Shown here in pieces: positions 1 through 10,470 of a stretch of 64,000 nt of DNA. The stretch is from Tamarix chinensis (Eukaryota; Streptophyta; Magnoliopsida; Caryophyllales; Tamaricaceae). Position 1 is the first letter of the stretch, and every line of letters starts with the position of its first letter. Position numbers and translations under genes: made by a program. Location of the stretch: NCBI GenBank assembly GCA_030549775.1, contig CM060175.1:46063915-46127914 (forward strand). The letters run 5' to 3'. Below the pieces are notes generated by a model. It worked only from the letters and a program-made list of their open reading frames with translations. It was not told where the DNA came from and did not search any database.

Positions 1-322
1 AAGAAAAGGAAAAGGAAAAATAGGTGGATTGGGATAATTTAAATAATTTGGATAATTGGGATATATAAAAATAATAATATTTAAATAAAATAATATTTAA
101 TTTTCCTTTTTAGGCTGATTTAGGATTTTTGAAAGATTTTTCCTAAATTCCATTTTGATTAGCAAAACACCCAAATTTTTTTTAATTAGAATCTTCATTA
201 TTTTCCTCTTGATTAGATCCAAATAAATCCTTTTATTTTAATAAAAATAATTTATTTAATTAACTTTTCTAATAAATCCTTATTTAACTAAAATTCTTAA
301 AATTAGGGTTTGGGGCATTTCA
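1..322 (-). mobile_element. LTR fragment, same family as the solo LTR at 58606-62678
   Basis: Read on the minus strand, this stretch follows the first few hundred bases of the solo LTR. Both carry GGGTGTTTTGCTAAT, then a run matching AATGGAATTTA, then AT-rich ATTATTTTATTTAAAT tracts. The plus-strand end GGGGCATTTCA is the complement of the solo LTR start TGAAATACCCC. The copy is cut by the window edge, so its body lies to the left. No coding content. The call rests on direct comparison within the window. Confidence 0.7.
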
Positions 323-1042
323 TCTTAATTGAGTCCTTTTTGAAGATTCATATCAATCTTTGAGTCTTGTTTGATTCTTGCTTGAAGATCAAAAATCATC
401 CTTCCCACCTTTAAACCACCAAACCACACATTATTTCATAAGCTTTGAATTCTTCTTACCTTTTGAAGAATCACACAAGTGGTGGTAGAAGAAAAATGAA
501 CAAAGGGTAAAGATGGAGGACTTAGGGTGGTGTTTGACTAGGTTACTTGCAATGAACAAGGACAAGGACAACAATGATAAATTGTAGAGTGATGGTTTGG
601 AAATTGGTTAAAAAATTAGTGAAACAAATTACCATGAAACAAGGAGGGAAATGTTTTGTGACTTGCAATAAATGACCTAAAATAGGAGAGGTTATAAATA
701 CATGGTCAATTGTGAGAGAAAGGATGTTGTGAAGGAGTAAGGAAGTGAGGTCCAATGATGGTTGACACATAAGAAACCAAGGGAGAAGAAGTGGTTTGGA
801 GGATGATTGAGTGTGGGTCTTGGTTTTGTTGGAGGTTTTTGTTTGCCTCACAAAATTAAACTAGATATGGTCGACTAAGGAAGAGGGTTACATAGAAGAG
901 AAGAAAATAAAAAGAAGAAGGAAAAGAGAAAAAGGAACATGAAAGAAATGAATGGAAGGAAAAGTCTGGATTAAAAGATTAGAAAAAAGGTTAAAATATT
1001 AATGATTTAGAATCAAGGTAGATTAAAATTTGGGATATTACA
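323..1042 (-). repeat. Degenerate LTR-like DNA, non-coding
   Basis: Purine-rich on the plus strand (many AAGAAGAAGG-type runs between 890 and 970), ending in GGGATATTACA. That is the form in which minus-strand gypsy LTRs end elsewhere in the window (7666, 10470, 44409). A 102-residue open frame on the minus strand (543-851) is low-complexity and matches no family I know. I infer an old LTR remnant; left boundary not defined. Confidence 0.35.
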
Positions 1043-1198
1043 TTCTCTATCTTTTGTTGTGTCTTTATGTGGAGTTGATCGTTACACTATAAGTACTTCT
1101 ATTTTATCTTTTGTTTTTTTGTTATCAAAGTTTAAAAGGTTTTGGTCTTACAATTAAAAGGAGAATAATATGATAACTAAGCTTATACTAAATGCAAT

Positions 1199-1520
1199 TG
1201 TAACACCCTCTATTCATATTTAATCTATAGAAGAAAAAAAAATTTTGAAAAAATTTTTTGTAATAGAAACTTCTAGGGTGTTATACTTTTTCCCAAATAT
1301 AATAGGAAGGCAATACTCATAAACTTAAATAGAAATAACCATTGAATGGAACAAAACACAATCATAGAATGAAATGGAATTCAGCAAGTAAATTAACAAT
1401 AATACTCAACTTAAAGAAGAATAATCATTAGTCAAAACTAAAAATATCATCAATTGTAGGCACCTAAAACAAAACTAAAATAGCCATCAAATGAAACCAA
1501 AATAATCTTCAATTGAAAGT
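1199..1520 (-). repeat. Start of a decayed minus-strand gypsy LTR
   Basis: Begins TGTAACACCCTC, the same start as the LTRs at 5283 and 10697 (TGTAACACCCC). About 155 bases separate it from the LTR-like end at 1042. The body is too diverged to follow beyond about 1520. From there to about 1900 I see no gene or clear repeat. Confidence 0.35.
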
Positions 1521-2000
1521 TGTTTATTTACGATTTAATTAGATTTTTCATCCAAAGATGATGGCGGAAATAAAAGATGTTAGAAAATTTCTAACAAAGA
1601 ATGAGGGTGTTAAAAATAAGTTAGTGGAGGACAAAGATGCATTTTATGATAAAATTTCTAGGATAAAAAATCAGAAACGTAAAATGAGAATGATAAATAA
1701 ATAGCTAATGTTTTAAAATATATATATATGAGCATTATGAAACTAAAAAAAAAATTACGACAAAAATATGGAATTAAATAGAGTTTTTGGCATTGTTGAG
1801 GAGATAAGAGCTGTGGAGAATAGCAACGGATGCATGATATTTCAATTGGGCTAATAAAGAACGGAATAATCTTTGAGGAGCCTTAATGGACCTTCGAGTA
1901 AATTCAAAGTACTCCATTTGTCCTGGTTCCACAGACGACGGTAGCGCCGAGGCCAGACTAAAAGTAAAGAGAGATACGAATCCTTCAACGAAGACATAAA

Positions 2001-2079
2001 ACGCGTCCGACCCGCGTTCGATGCCACGGTATTCTCATCCTACGGCCTAGACGACGAAGCCGCGTCCTGAGACACGTCT
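2001..2079 (+). promoter_or_regulatory. CGCG-box cluster and ABRE-like site upstream of the calmodulin-like gene
   Basis: Three matches to the vCGCGb box bound by CAMTA (calmodulin-binding) transcription factors: ACGCGT at 2001-2006, CCGCGT at 2012-2017 and CCGCGT at 2060-2065. An ACGT-core ABRE-like site, ACACGTCT, lies at 2072-2079. They sit about 175-240 bases upstream of the TATA box. In plants this combination is known in calcium- and stress-responsive promoters. Presence of the motifs is seen; function is inference. Confidence 0.5.
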
Positions 2080-2238
2080 CATCCCCAGGCGACGAAAGTA
2101 GCATCCAAAATCGAATCTTCTTATTGCATTATTTTATCACCCACCCCGTCCCACCTCATCTATTTTTAGCTTTTAGGGAGCCTAAAGATTGATTACGCTA
2201 ACGAAAAAGTTATCTATCGCCGTCAGGTTCTCACACTT

Positions 2239-2244
2239 TATATA
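2239..2244 (+). promoter_or_regulatory. TATA box of the calmodulin-like gene
   Basis: TATATA within CTTTATATACCCC, 83 bases before the ATG at 2327. A start of transcription about 30 bases downstream would give a leader of roughly 50-60 nt. The box lies inside the longer open frame that reads upstream of the ATG, which argues that the upstream extension is not coding. Confidence 0.65.
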
Positions 2245-2304
2245 CCCCATAACATTTTCCAAATCTCAACTCAAACCCCCACTTTCCAAATCTCAGTCCC
2301 TCTC

Positions 2305-2326
2305 CAACAACAACAACAACAAAAAA
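2305..2326 (+). promoter_or_regulatory. CAA-repeat leader before the start codon
   Basis: Five CAA units followed by an A-run lead directly into the ATG. Unstructured CAA-rich leaders and an A-rich context before ATG favour translation initiation in plants. A short duplication, TTTCCAAATCTCA, occurs twice just upstream (near 2256 and 2283). The role is inferred. Confidence 0.4.
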
Positions 2327-2800
2327 ATGTCATCACTATACCTTCAAAACGCGGACGAAGTTAAAAAAGTATTCCAGCGTTTTGATGCTAACGGCGACGG
2401 CTTGATTTCCGGCAATGAACTCGCCTCTGTTCTAAAGGCACTCGGATCGGAAACCTCACCTGAAGAAGTTGCGAAAATGATGGAACAAATTGACGCTGAT
2501 AGAGATGGATTTATTAATCTCGATGAGTTCTCAGAGTTTTGTAGACAAACGGTTGATGATGATGATGAGACAGGAGCTAAGGAACTGAAAGAGGCGTTTG
2601 ATATGTATGATCAAGATAAGAATGGATTGATTTCAGCTAAGGAATTACATTTGATCTTGACGAAACTTGGTGAGAAATGTTCTGTTCAAGACTGTGTCAA
2701 GATGATTAAGACTTTTGATTCAGATGGTGACGGGAATGTTAGTTTTGATGAGTTCAAAAAGATGATGTCCTGTAATAGTAATACTACATCAGCGGTCTAA
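2327..2800 (+). CDS. CML24: Calmodulin-like calcium sensor, CML23/24 type, intronless
   Basis: A 157-residue protein with four canonical EF-hands and no introns. The 12-residue loops are D20-E31, D56-E67, D95-E106 and D131-E142. Each has Asp at position 1, Gly at position 6, a hydrophobic residue at position 8 and Glu at position 12, so all four should bind calcium. An acidic linker (DDDDE, 77-81) joins the two EF pairs. The C-terminal half carries GEKCSVQDC and FDEFKKMM, which I recognise from Arabidopsis CML23/CML24 (TCH2), proteins of about 157-161 residues. There is no N-terminal Met-Gly for myristoylation and no prenylation box, so it is probably soluble in cytosol and nucleus. CML23/24 relatives relay touch, stress and flowering signals by binding target proteins when calcium rises. 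The open frame continues 46 codons upstream to a TTG, but a TATA box and the CAA leader lie there, so the ATG at 2327 is preferred. Product class is secure; orthology to CML24 rather than CML23 is not. Confidence 0.93.
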   Translation: MSSLYLQNADEVKKVFQRFDANGDGLISGNELASVLKALGSETSPEEVAKMMEQIDADRDGFINLDEFSEFCRQTVDDDDETGAKELKEAFDMYDQDKNGLISAKELHLILTKLGEKCSVQDCVKMIKTFDSDGDGNVSFDEFKKMMSCNSNTTSAV

Positions 2801-2944
2801 CAGATTTCGTCGTTTGTTTTGATGATAGTTTGAAGTTATTAGATTAGATGAATATGAGATCTAGTACCATTTGACTTTTCTTCTGGTCGATTGGGGATAG
2901 TCAGATCCCATTTTTTTTTTTCCCTCTCTACTTTCTGTCTAATT

Positions 2945-2950
2945 AATAAA
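2945..2950 (+). terminator. Poly(A) signal AATAAA of the calmodulin-like gene
   Basis: AATAAA lies about 145 bases after the stop codon, a usual distance for a plant 3' UTR. The preceding 3' UTR (2801-2944) is T-rich. No other gene is recognised before 3550. Confidence 0.5.
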
Positions 2951-3549
2951 AACCTATCAGGTACGGCTGGTCCTTACCTATTTCGGATAAAGTTGCCTTA
3001 TTTTTTGGGCTTGCTCCTAATCTTAATTAGATATTATAGAGGTGTCGCTTTGGTGGTGGATGACTTTCCCTATGTGGAATCGCTTGGTAGGTGTAGCCAT
3101 AATTGATGTTGTTCATTAACAAATTAAAAAAGAAAAAGAAAAAAAAAGATCCTCATTTGAGAATCTAATAAACATATTAGTTATTTATTTATTTATTTCA
3201 AACTGATCCATATTATCTCTTATTAGGAATGTCTGAAAAGATTCTCCTTATCCGTCCTTATCTCCAAACCTCGATTCCATCCCCTCTGCCCGTGACTATT
3301 TATCTAGTTTGATCTCTAGCGTATCCATTTCACAAACCTTATTCAGCTGCTGAATGTATCCACACGCAACAAACTTTGTAAACAATTATTGGCCAAATAT
3401 GGTAACTGAAAGACATGGGACAATTATGTATTCTATTCATTTAATGTCAAGCTTGTCAATAATAGGATGACATCATGGTCTATTGGACAAGTAATAGGCA
3501 AACCCTGTACCTACAAAACAAACGCCTTGAAATCCCACTGATTAAGACT
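2951..3549. other. Intergenic, no recognised content
   Basis: AT-rich unique-looking sequence with an A-rich tract near 3120-3150 and a short ATTT repeat near 3183-3198. No frame with domain similarity on either strand. Confidence 0.5.
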
Positions 3550-3745
3550 AAGCTATCAAACGGACCAGTTGATCAAAGTAATGAAAACTAGGGTGACCTC
3601 AATTAGTAATTTGTGGCTATTTGCAGTCTGCAGATGGCTATCTAATAAGCCATCAAACTGATTTATTAAAGTAATGAAAACTAAACAGACATTTATTAGG
3701 TGTTTCAGACTATTTGCAATCTGCAAATGGCAATCAAATAAGCTT
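3550..3745. repeat. Tandem duplication of about 95 bp, two copies
   Basis: AAAGTAATGAAAACTA occurs at 3575 and again at 3668. Each copy continues into a CTATTTGCA-TCTGCA block and an AATAAGC block, with more divergence between. The unit is about 93-97 bp. The minus-strand frame 3556-3765 is a product of the duplication, as its peptide repeats itself, and is not called as a gene. Confidence 0.75.
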
Positions 3746-4330
3746 AGAGATAACTGAGAAGTCACTTAAGGGTAACGATACATGAAACTCTTGAAGGTTG
3801 ACTATATACAAAATACAACAGCAACAAACACCTCCAAGTAAACATCCCGCCATTTCTGAGGTTTGGGAGGAGGTCAAGGTGTACAATGTTCTCCCCAATC
3901 AAGCAGAACTTACATAAACACCTCATTATCATCGTGTCCCCGAACTAATGTCCGAAACAAGTCTGTCAACTCAAACTATTTCTCCAAACATCATTTGGAA
4001 ATTGAACCCAAACCTGGAATTCTTGACCGAGGTCCGAACTTGTGAAAAAAAAAAATTAACATCTTTGCTATTGAGAGTAGTTGGAAAATTTTATTTAATG
4101 TATGTTCGACCTGTGAGTTTTGACTGATAAATTTGAGCATAGCATAATATTATATTGATTTGTTCAGTTTTTGGAGAAGATTAGTGTAGTGTGTAGGTTT
4201 GTGGGAGAAACACGGGCTTCTTGTGTTAATAAACACGAGCCGCATTTCTATGTAAAATTTTTAATGTATTTTGGCCAAATGTTAAAATTAAGGAAATAAA
4301 CACAGGATTCCGTATTTCCTGAACACGGAT
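3746..4330. other. Intergenic, no recognised gene
   Basis: Contains a 60-codon plus-strand frame (3863-4045) without family similarity. From about 4205 a set of AACACG-type words repeats (AACACGGGCTTC, AACACGAGCC, AACACAGGATT, AACACGGATTG), looking like the upstream part of an LTR or promoter. Confidence 0.4.
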
Positions 4331-4390
4331 TGTATTTTTTTGTTCTTATTTTTAAAATACGTTATTTTGTCCCGTAAGATTTTTTTCTTC

Positions 4391-4397
4391 TATAAAA
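4391..4397 (+). promoter_or_regulatory. TATA-like box in a promoter-like or LTR-like segment
   Basis: TATAAAA preceded by a pyrimidine run and followed by CT-rich leader-like sequence (4430-4470). No coding frame follows, so it may be the promoter of a solo LTR or of a gene whose exons I cannot see. Low confidence. Confidence 0.25.
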
Positions 4398-4488
4398 TGA
4401 GATTTGTTGAAACTCTAGCCGCTAAGAGTCGTGCATCTCAACTTCTTCTTCCTTATAAAATTCTCCGTTCAAAAAGAATTATAGATTT

Positions 4489-4532
4489 GTGTAATTGATT
4501 GATTGATTAATTTAATCATGCTATAATTACAC
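4489..4532. repeat. Imperfect hairpin
   Basis: GTGTAATT (4489-4496) pairs with AATTACAC (4525-4532). Inside, TGATTAA and TTAATCA flank a single T. The two stems are separated by a few unpaired bases. Could be chance in AT-rich DNA or a leader structure of an LTR transcript. Confidence 0.45.
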
Positions 4533-4780
4533 AAGAGTAGGAATAAATATCTCTAATTTTTCCTCAATTGTTTTGTTTTGTGATTGAACCCTTAATTTTA
4601 CAAAATCTTCTTAATTCTGATTTGGTGTGGATCTCTCTAAATCTCTAGCTTCCTCTTGTTTTAGTTATTAAGTAAGGAAGAGTTAAATTTTATAAAAAGG
4701 ATGAGCGGTTCAACTGAATACTCTCTATTTTTTCCTTTGGGGTATCGTATGTTCATTCTTTTCCCTCTATTTCAAGTTTA

Positions 4781-5282
4781 AAATTATAAAATTTATGCAC
4801 AAATTTATAAGTTAAAGCTTGTTGAGTATAAGGTTTTAAAAGTTGAGATTTTCACAAATTGAGATTTCTGTTTTAAGGAAGTTTAGCCTACATCAAGTAA
4901 GTGATCCTTATTTCTAAAATGGGTTATGAACAATCTTGCATGATATGGAACTCTTTAAGTTGATATTATATGTTGGCATGAATGTATATAGCTTGCAGGA
5001 CTCATTTGGATGGTTAGATTGTGTAATATGAGTAAAAAAGTATGAATCTTGAGAAATGATGGGTTGTGATAATTAATGTTGAAATGTGCAATTTATATAG
5101 GATAAAATGTGTTATTTGATGTTAAAACATGTTCCAATGTACTATGATAAAGATTTATAAGCTTATCTACATGAAAATACTAGTTTGTGTTGTTGTCGGC
5201 CAAATTGATAGACTAGTTAGGTTAATTTGATTTACTAGCTCCTATAACAGTTGATTGGTTGACCCAACCCATCGATCGGTGA
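4781..5282 (+). repeat. Plus-strand gypsy LTR fragment
   Basis: Resembles part of the plus-strand LTR at 62.9-63.4 kb: CTTATTTCTAAAATG near 4910 compares with CTTACTTCTAAAATG near 63026. The ending CCCATCGATCGGT compares with CCCATTGATCGGT near 63385. It stops where the opposite-strand LTR begins at 5283. Homology judged by eye and diverged. Confidence 0.45.
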
Positions 5283-7666
5283 TGTAACACCCCTTTTTAC
5301 TAGCTAAAAATATATCATTTTTGTTTAAGCATTATTTACAAAATTACCAAGGTGTTATTGTCGCACTTAGCATAAGTTTGACTCCTTGTGTTTCTTATGC
5401 TAATTGCTAAGGCTGAAACAAAATTCAACCAAATAATTAAATTAAAATAGAAATAATACATAATAGAGTTACAAATAAATGTCATAGTGCAACATTATAA
5501 CCAAAGTATAGAATGGGACTTAAGGGTTTAAAGGAAAACCAGTAGTAACAAAAAATAGCACCCAAAGGTATAACTCTAGTTTGCCCCCAACTCTTTGACA
5601 CAAATGCCCATTTAAAAAATTAAACCTCTTCCCAAGGACTCTACTTGTCCTACCTATGCTTATAACCTTCATGCCAATCGATGGCCCTCAAATAGTCATC
5701 CACAAAAGTAGTATCAGTGTGACTTTCTTGTATTGAGTAAATCACGATAACTCATATGAGGTAATATAGACACATAGAAATTGAATAATGTACGTCAGCA
5801 CAAGGCATAAAATGTACAAACAACACTCATGGAGAAACATTTATCATGGTCCATGTATTACCTCAATAGTAAATCATACCTAACCATTTCTCATCATTTT
5901 AAAGTGTAAGGTCATATTTGATTAGTTAAGTACATTCCAATCACTGTAGTAGGGCACTAAGGTAATAACTGAAAAAATAATCCAAAATAATCATAGGGTA
6001 GGGCTGTGAGGAAACTACCAAACTAAAGCATTATAGGAAAAATTTATTGGTTCTACAAAATCCGTCAATGGGTTTAAGTAGAGATCAAACCAAAGACACC
6101 ACAAGTCTACCAATCCACGAGTTGGGTCATCCAATCAACAGTTCTAAGGATCCATCCATCTGCTTGACCTAATCAGTAGATAAATTTTACCTTAAGCAAC
6201 TCAAATCAATCATTTTTAATACAAATCATCATCGAAATTCCTACTACATCGAAGCTACAACATATAATGTCATTATACGAATGTTTCTTCAGCTCATAAA
6301 ATACGACATGCATTGTAATTAATCAAACCTAATTTCCCTAGAATCTTGCATTTTTCTAAGAATTCATAAGTTAATCAACATGCTTAAAATCTAAAACCAA
6401 ATTCTCATTCTAGCTTATAAAATCAAGACTTTAAAGAATTAACCACAGCACATGCTTAACTAAGTCACAATTCAAAAATAAAAATGACTTACTTAGTACA
6501 AGGAAAACTTTTCTAGAAATAGGAAAACCCAACCTAGTGTTTTTTAATTTCTAAACCTTAAAGGAAACTAAAGTTAAACATTCATAAATTAATGTAATAA
6601 TTTTATAAATCAAAATTAGAATTAGGAGAAAGAAGATTTACCAAACTTAAGAGAAAAACAAATAGAATTTGTGCTGACCGAGAGACTCAACTTCCTCCTA
6701 ATTTTAAGCCTCCCTTGCTTAAAGATAAACAAAATGAAGCTAGATAAAGAATTAGAAGAGTGGAAAGGAACCGAAACCAAGGTTAACTTGGAGAGAAAAA
6801 AGTATAAGGTTGGAGAGTTCTTTTATATTTCAATTGTAAAACAAAAAGTGTGAGGTGATTAGGACTACTTATAGCAAACAAATCAGTAGAATAATGAGTT
6901 TGGTTAGGCATAGATTGAAAAGTTATAATTTCTAACATTCAAATTTGAGCTAGATGGGATGATTTCATGAAGGATATGATGAACTTCCTTCCAAAGCTAA
7001 AATGGCGATTTATGGAAAAATGCATGTCGAATTCGCCAAAAATTTCAAACACAAGACATAAAATGAATGATCAGTGTGGAAGGAATATCCCAGTTATGTA
7101 GATATAGGTTTGGGAATCAAAGCAACGATTCTATATCATGTAGAGGAGAGAGGTGGATGAAGGTAAAGTTGAGGTCAACCTCCCCCACAATTATCCAAAT
7201 TGAACCCTCAAACCATTTTGAGGTAAAAGCTAGGGTCGAGTGCATGATAAGAAAGGTTAAGAATCTTAAAACAAAAAATTATAATGGGATTATCAAGGTT
7301 CCATTTTTCTATACGAAGGTTTCCCAGAAAAATAAGTTTAAAAAATGTACTCTTCTTGAAAAAAATTGATTGGTTTGGCCTACCAGTCAACTATTCTACC
7401 AACCAGTTTATTGGTTCCCCAAACTAGTTGATTAGATTGGTCGAGAAAAACCCTTTATTCAAAATGATAAACCAGGTGATCAATTCATGGAACTAGTCTA
7501 TCAGTCCGCCTAAAAACACATTTTATTCCTTTTCTAAAACTTATTCAAGTCTAACTTTCCCTCAAAATCATTTATGGTTCCAAATCAAAATTAAAAATTA
7601 TCAAATAATATTAATTTTTCTATAACTTCTCATTCAACAAACTTCACAAAAAGATAGGGTATTACA
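5283..7666 (-). mobile_element. LTR of a Ty3/gypsy element with both ends, minus orientation
   Basis: Starts TGTAACACCCC and ends GGGTATTACA, so read on the minus strand it runs TG...CA over 2384 bases. Its minus strand matches the plus-strand gypsy LTR at 57747: both begin with an AATACCCTATCTTTTT run. The stretch 6240-6700 reversed matches 62880-63240, sharing GGTTTAGAAATTGAAAA-like and GCATGTGCTATGGT-like blocks. The flanking 5-mers GGTGA and CTAAT do not match, and no primer site or purine tract adjoins, so it is a fragment or a solo LTR that lost its duplication. Small open frames inside (6671-6853, 7067-7369) are not genes. Confidence 0.75.
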
Positions 7667-8772
7667 CTAATGTCTTACTCATGTAAAATAACACCGCCTC
7701 TAGGTTTACTATTCCCAACTTAAGAAATTTTCTCATTAGCTTTAAACATAGGCATTTCATCATTATTCCATCATATATTTTAACCTTACAACATAATAAT
7801 GTAGCAATTTTTTTGTTTAATATTAAACTCATATTGACCAAGATGCCTAAAGGATGAACAAATTCCCTTATTTCATAAAGACCTTATATGTCCCATGTCG
7901 TTATTTTCAAATCCTCAATTTGTTACATTTCCAAAAATATTAAATATTCTCATTTCCCACTTTTCACACTTTATCAAATCCACATTACAAATCGTGTATC
8001 ATACCATTTCATTTAAGGCTTACAAGATAAAACTTATCATAACGATATCATATAAGCATATGTTACCTCATACTTCTTCTCTTCCCATCATATAATACAC
8101 ATTATGATATCATATATTAACAAAATGAATTTAGCAACATGATAATACACACAATCATTCATAACATTTAGTATGAAAACCCTAAACTATGACTTATATC
8201 TTTACCAAAAAGGATATCGGTCTCTAAGCAAGTATAACTTATCCCACCTACTCCAAAAACTCAACATAAATACCTTAGAAACAATTATAAAACAAAATTA
8301 AAACTTAGGGATATATTCAAGGAAAGGATAATATACCAAAGAATGAAAGAGTAGGGAAAAAATGAATCGCAAAGGCTTAAAGGTGTCTCATTAAAACTTT
8401 ATGCAACAAAAGGTAAGGGAATGGTTGAAGGTGCCAAAGCTAAGGGGTAGCAATGGCGCTAGCTTCCATTTCTAGGTTATTGCAATGGTAAAGAGCACTG
8501 ATCCTCAAGGAGGAGGAATGGATGAAAGGGATAAAGGTGGTAGGTGAGGATTAGAGGAAATAATCGAATGGTTGGGGGGTTGTTTTGGTGGTCAATGATA
8601 AGGCTAAACGAGGAAGAACGACAAGGATGGTTGGTGCTAGGGAAGGAGGTATGGTAGATAATGTAATTTTTTCCTTGTTATGGAAATTTTAGCAATGGGG
8701 AGAAGGAGAAAGGGAAGAAAAGAAGGTTTATGCTTGGTGCTACTCCTCAACAAAAAATGAAAGGAGAAAAAG
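7667..8772 (-). repeat. Decayed gypsy LTR sequence, left of a LINE insertion
   Basis: AT-rich to about 8340, then purine-rich plus-strand sequence (8400-8760) of the kind seen in the leader part of the minus-strand LTRs at 13.0-13.5 kb. No coding frame with similarity. The LINE fragment at 8790 is inserted in it. Confidence 0.4.
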
Positions 8773-8789
8773 ATGTGTTTGGAGACATT
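8773..8789. repeat. Target site duplication, left copy
   Basis: ATGTGTTTGGAGACATT, identical over 17 bases to 9256-9272. It marks the 3' (poly-A) side of the LINE insertion. Confidence 0.92.
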
Positions 8790-9255
8790 TTTTTTCAATA
8801 AGTAGAATTTTATTACTAATAGAAAAGGATATTATAACTTTGCATTGTAATCAATGACATCTAGCAGGTCTAGCCACTGACCATACTTAGTAGAATGAAC
8901 ATGATTGCTAAATAGTCTAGATACATGCATACGAATACTTCTCAGAAGAACACCTAGCTTTCTTGTTTTATTCTAAAAAATTCTAAGGTTCCTTTCATGC
9001 TAAATAGTAGCTATATAAGAAACAAAAAGAATTCCCAAAATGTACTTCTTCTGTTGTGTATGTCTTGTTCTTGTAATCAGAGTCTTAACCTCTTGATCCC
9101 AGCCTAGGATAGGATCACTTCTTCCAGCCAAACTTCTAATAATCTGCCAAATGACAGCAGTAGCAGGACAGAATAAGAAGAGATGATCCCTAGTCTCATT
9201 ATGTTGTTGACAGAAAATGTGTTTTGGATCCAGAGCCACAACCAAACTTCTCATC
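8790..9255 (-). mobile_element. 5'-truncated L1-type LINE insertion
   Basis: A 466-bp insertion between perfect 17-bp duplications. On the minus strand it holds the end of LINE ORF2 (9257 down to 9000): the zf-RVT zinc-binding domain, with CQQHNETRDHLFLFC followed by a tryptophan a few residues on. A 3' UTR follows, ending in an oligo-A tail (T-run at 8788-8795 on the plus strand). Plant LINE ORF2 proteins are over 1000 residues; only about 85 remain, so the copy is dead on arrival, as usual when target-primed reverse transcription stops early. Confidence 0.93.
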
Positions 9256-9272
9256 ATGTGTTTGGAGACATT
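9256..9272. repeat. Target site duplication, right copy
   Basis: Second copy of ATGTGTTTGGAGACATT, adjoining the truncated 5' end of the LINE. No mismatches, which indicates a fairly young insertion compared with the host LTR. Confidence 0.92.
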
Positions 9273-10470
9273 AAATATGGATAAGTCTAGAGGTTACAAA
9301 TATATAATGTATGGTTGTGTGAGTTGGCTAAATGGGATGAAGAGGGTAAGGCATAAGGTAAGCTTTTTAACCTAAACCCATCAAGGTTAGAGGTGGTAGT
9401 GGATGGGTGATGATGAGTGTAGGGTATAAGTAATGGGAACATAGTAGAGGGGATATGGGTGGGTGAGTGATTCACCCAGGAAGAAAAGGAAGAAGAAGGA
9501 GAAAGAAACTAGGTATGTAGAAAGAAAAGGAAAAAATAAAGGAGAATGAGAAAAGGAAAATGAGAAAATGATACAAGAAAATGATTTTGGGTTAGAATTA
9601 GATTTAGGTTAAAATAATTTAGATTGGGCTAGGATAAATTAATTATCAACCATCCAGGGTTATGTTTAGGTTAAAAATATTAGAAACTCGAAATAAATAT
9701 TAGGATTAGGTTAAAATTTATGATTAAGGTAATAGGATACTATAGTAATATCTATAATATAAGATTAGAATTAGTTTAAGATATTAATCACTGTGGATTA
9801 AGATTAACTAAAATTCAGGGTATTATACAAGACTACCAGAAAATCACCTAAGAATAAATTTTAGTAAATCATTATAACTAAAAAAATCCATGAAAAATTT
9901 AATTCATGATTAAGGTGGAGATTTTGGGGAGAGATTACATGTTAGGTTTCAAAAAAACTCATAATTAAGGGAGGTAATTACAATTTCTAAGAAACATGAG
10001 GGATAGAAGGAGATTGACACCACTTGTAGCTTAGATCGGAGAGTATAGAAAGTTTAAATTGTTAGGATTAAATATTAAAATTTTTGGAAAGATTGAGTAC
10101 AGAAAGTTTACTACAATGGATTATTTCACCAAAAAATTGAGAAATTTAAATAATTAAAAAAATTTCTTTAAATTACAAAATGCAATAAAAGCTAAGAGAT
10201 GAAAAATATTAGTTTTTATTTAAACCTCCATTTTTCATTTTAAAAAAATGGGTAGGAGATATATGATCAATTTAGAATTATCAAGGAGAAGCTAAATAGG
10301 CTAAAAGTCTCACCAAAAAAGTTTTGAGCAAAGATAAGAATAACAAAACAAAATGATTCAAACATTTTACTAAGGAGTGATTCATTTTCCAAAAATGTAA
10401 TAAATATTTGAATAAAATAATATTTAAATTTTATATTATAAAATATGTTTATGAAAGGTGGGGTATTATA
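9273..10470 (-). repeat. Decayed gypsy LTR sequence, 3' LTR of a minus-strand element
   Basis: Continues the LTR interrupted by the LINE. Two LTR-like ends occur: CAGGGTATTATA near 9820-9831 and GGGGTATTATA at 10460-10470. The second is followed by a polypurine-tract complement, so it is the likely LTR edge. Open frames at 9287-9475 and 10267-10521 are low-complexity. Confidence 0.45.

Noticed and set aside
2189..2326. A 46-residue N-terminal extension of the calmodulin-like protein
   Set aside because: It would start at TTG, overlaps the TATA box at 2239 and the CAA leader, and has no similarity to CML proteins. The ATG at 2327 gives the normal family length.
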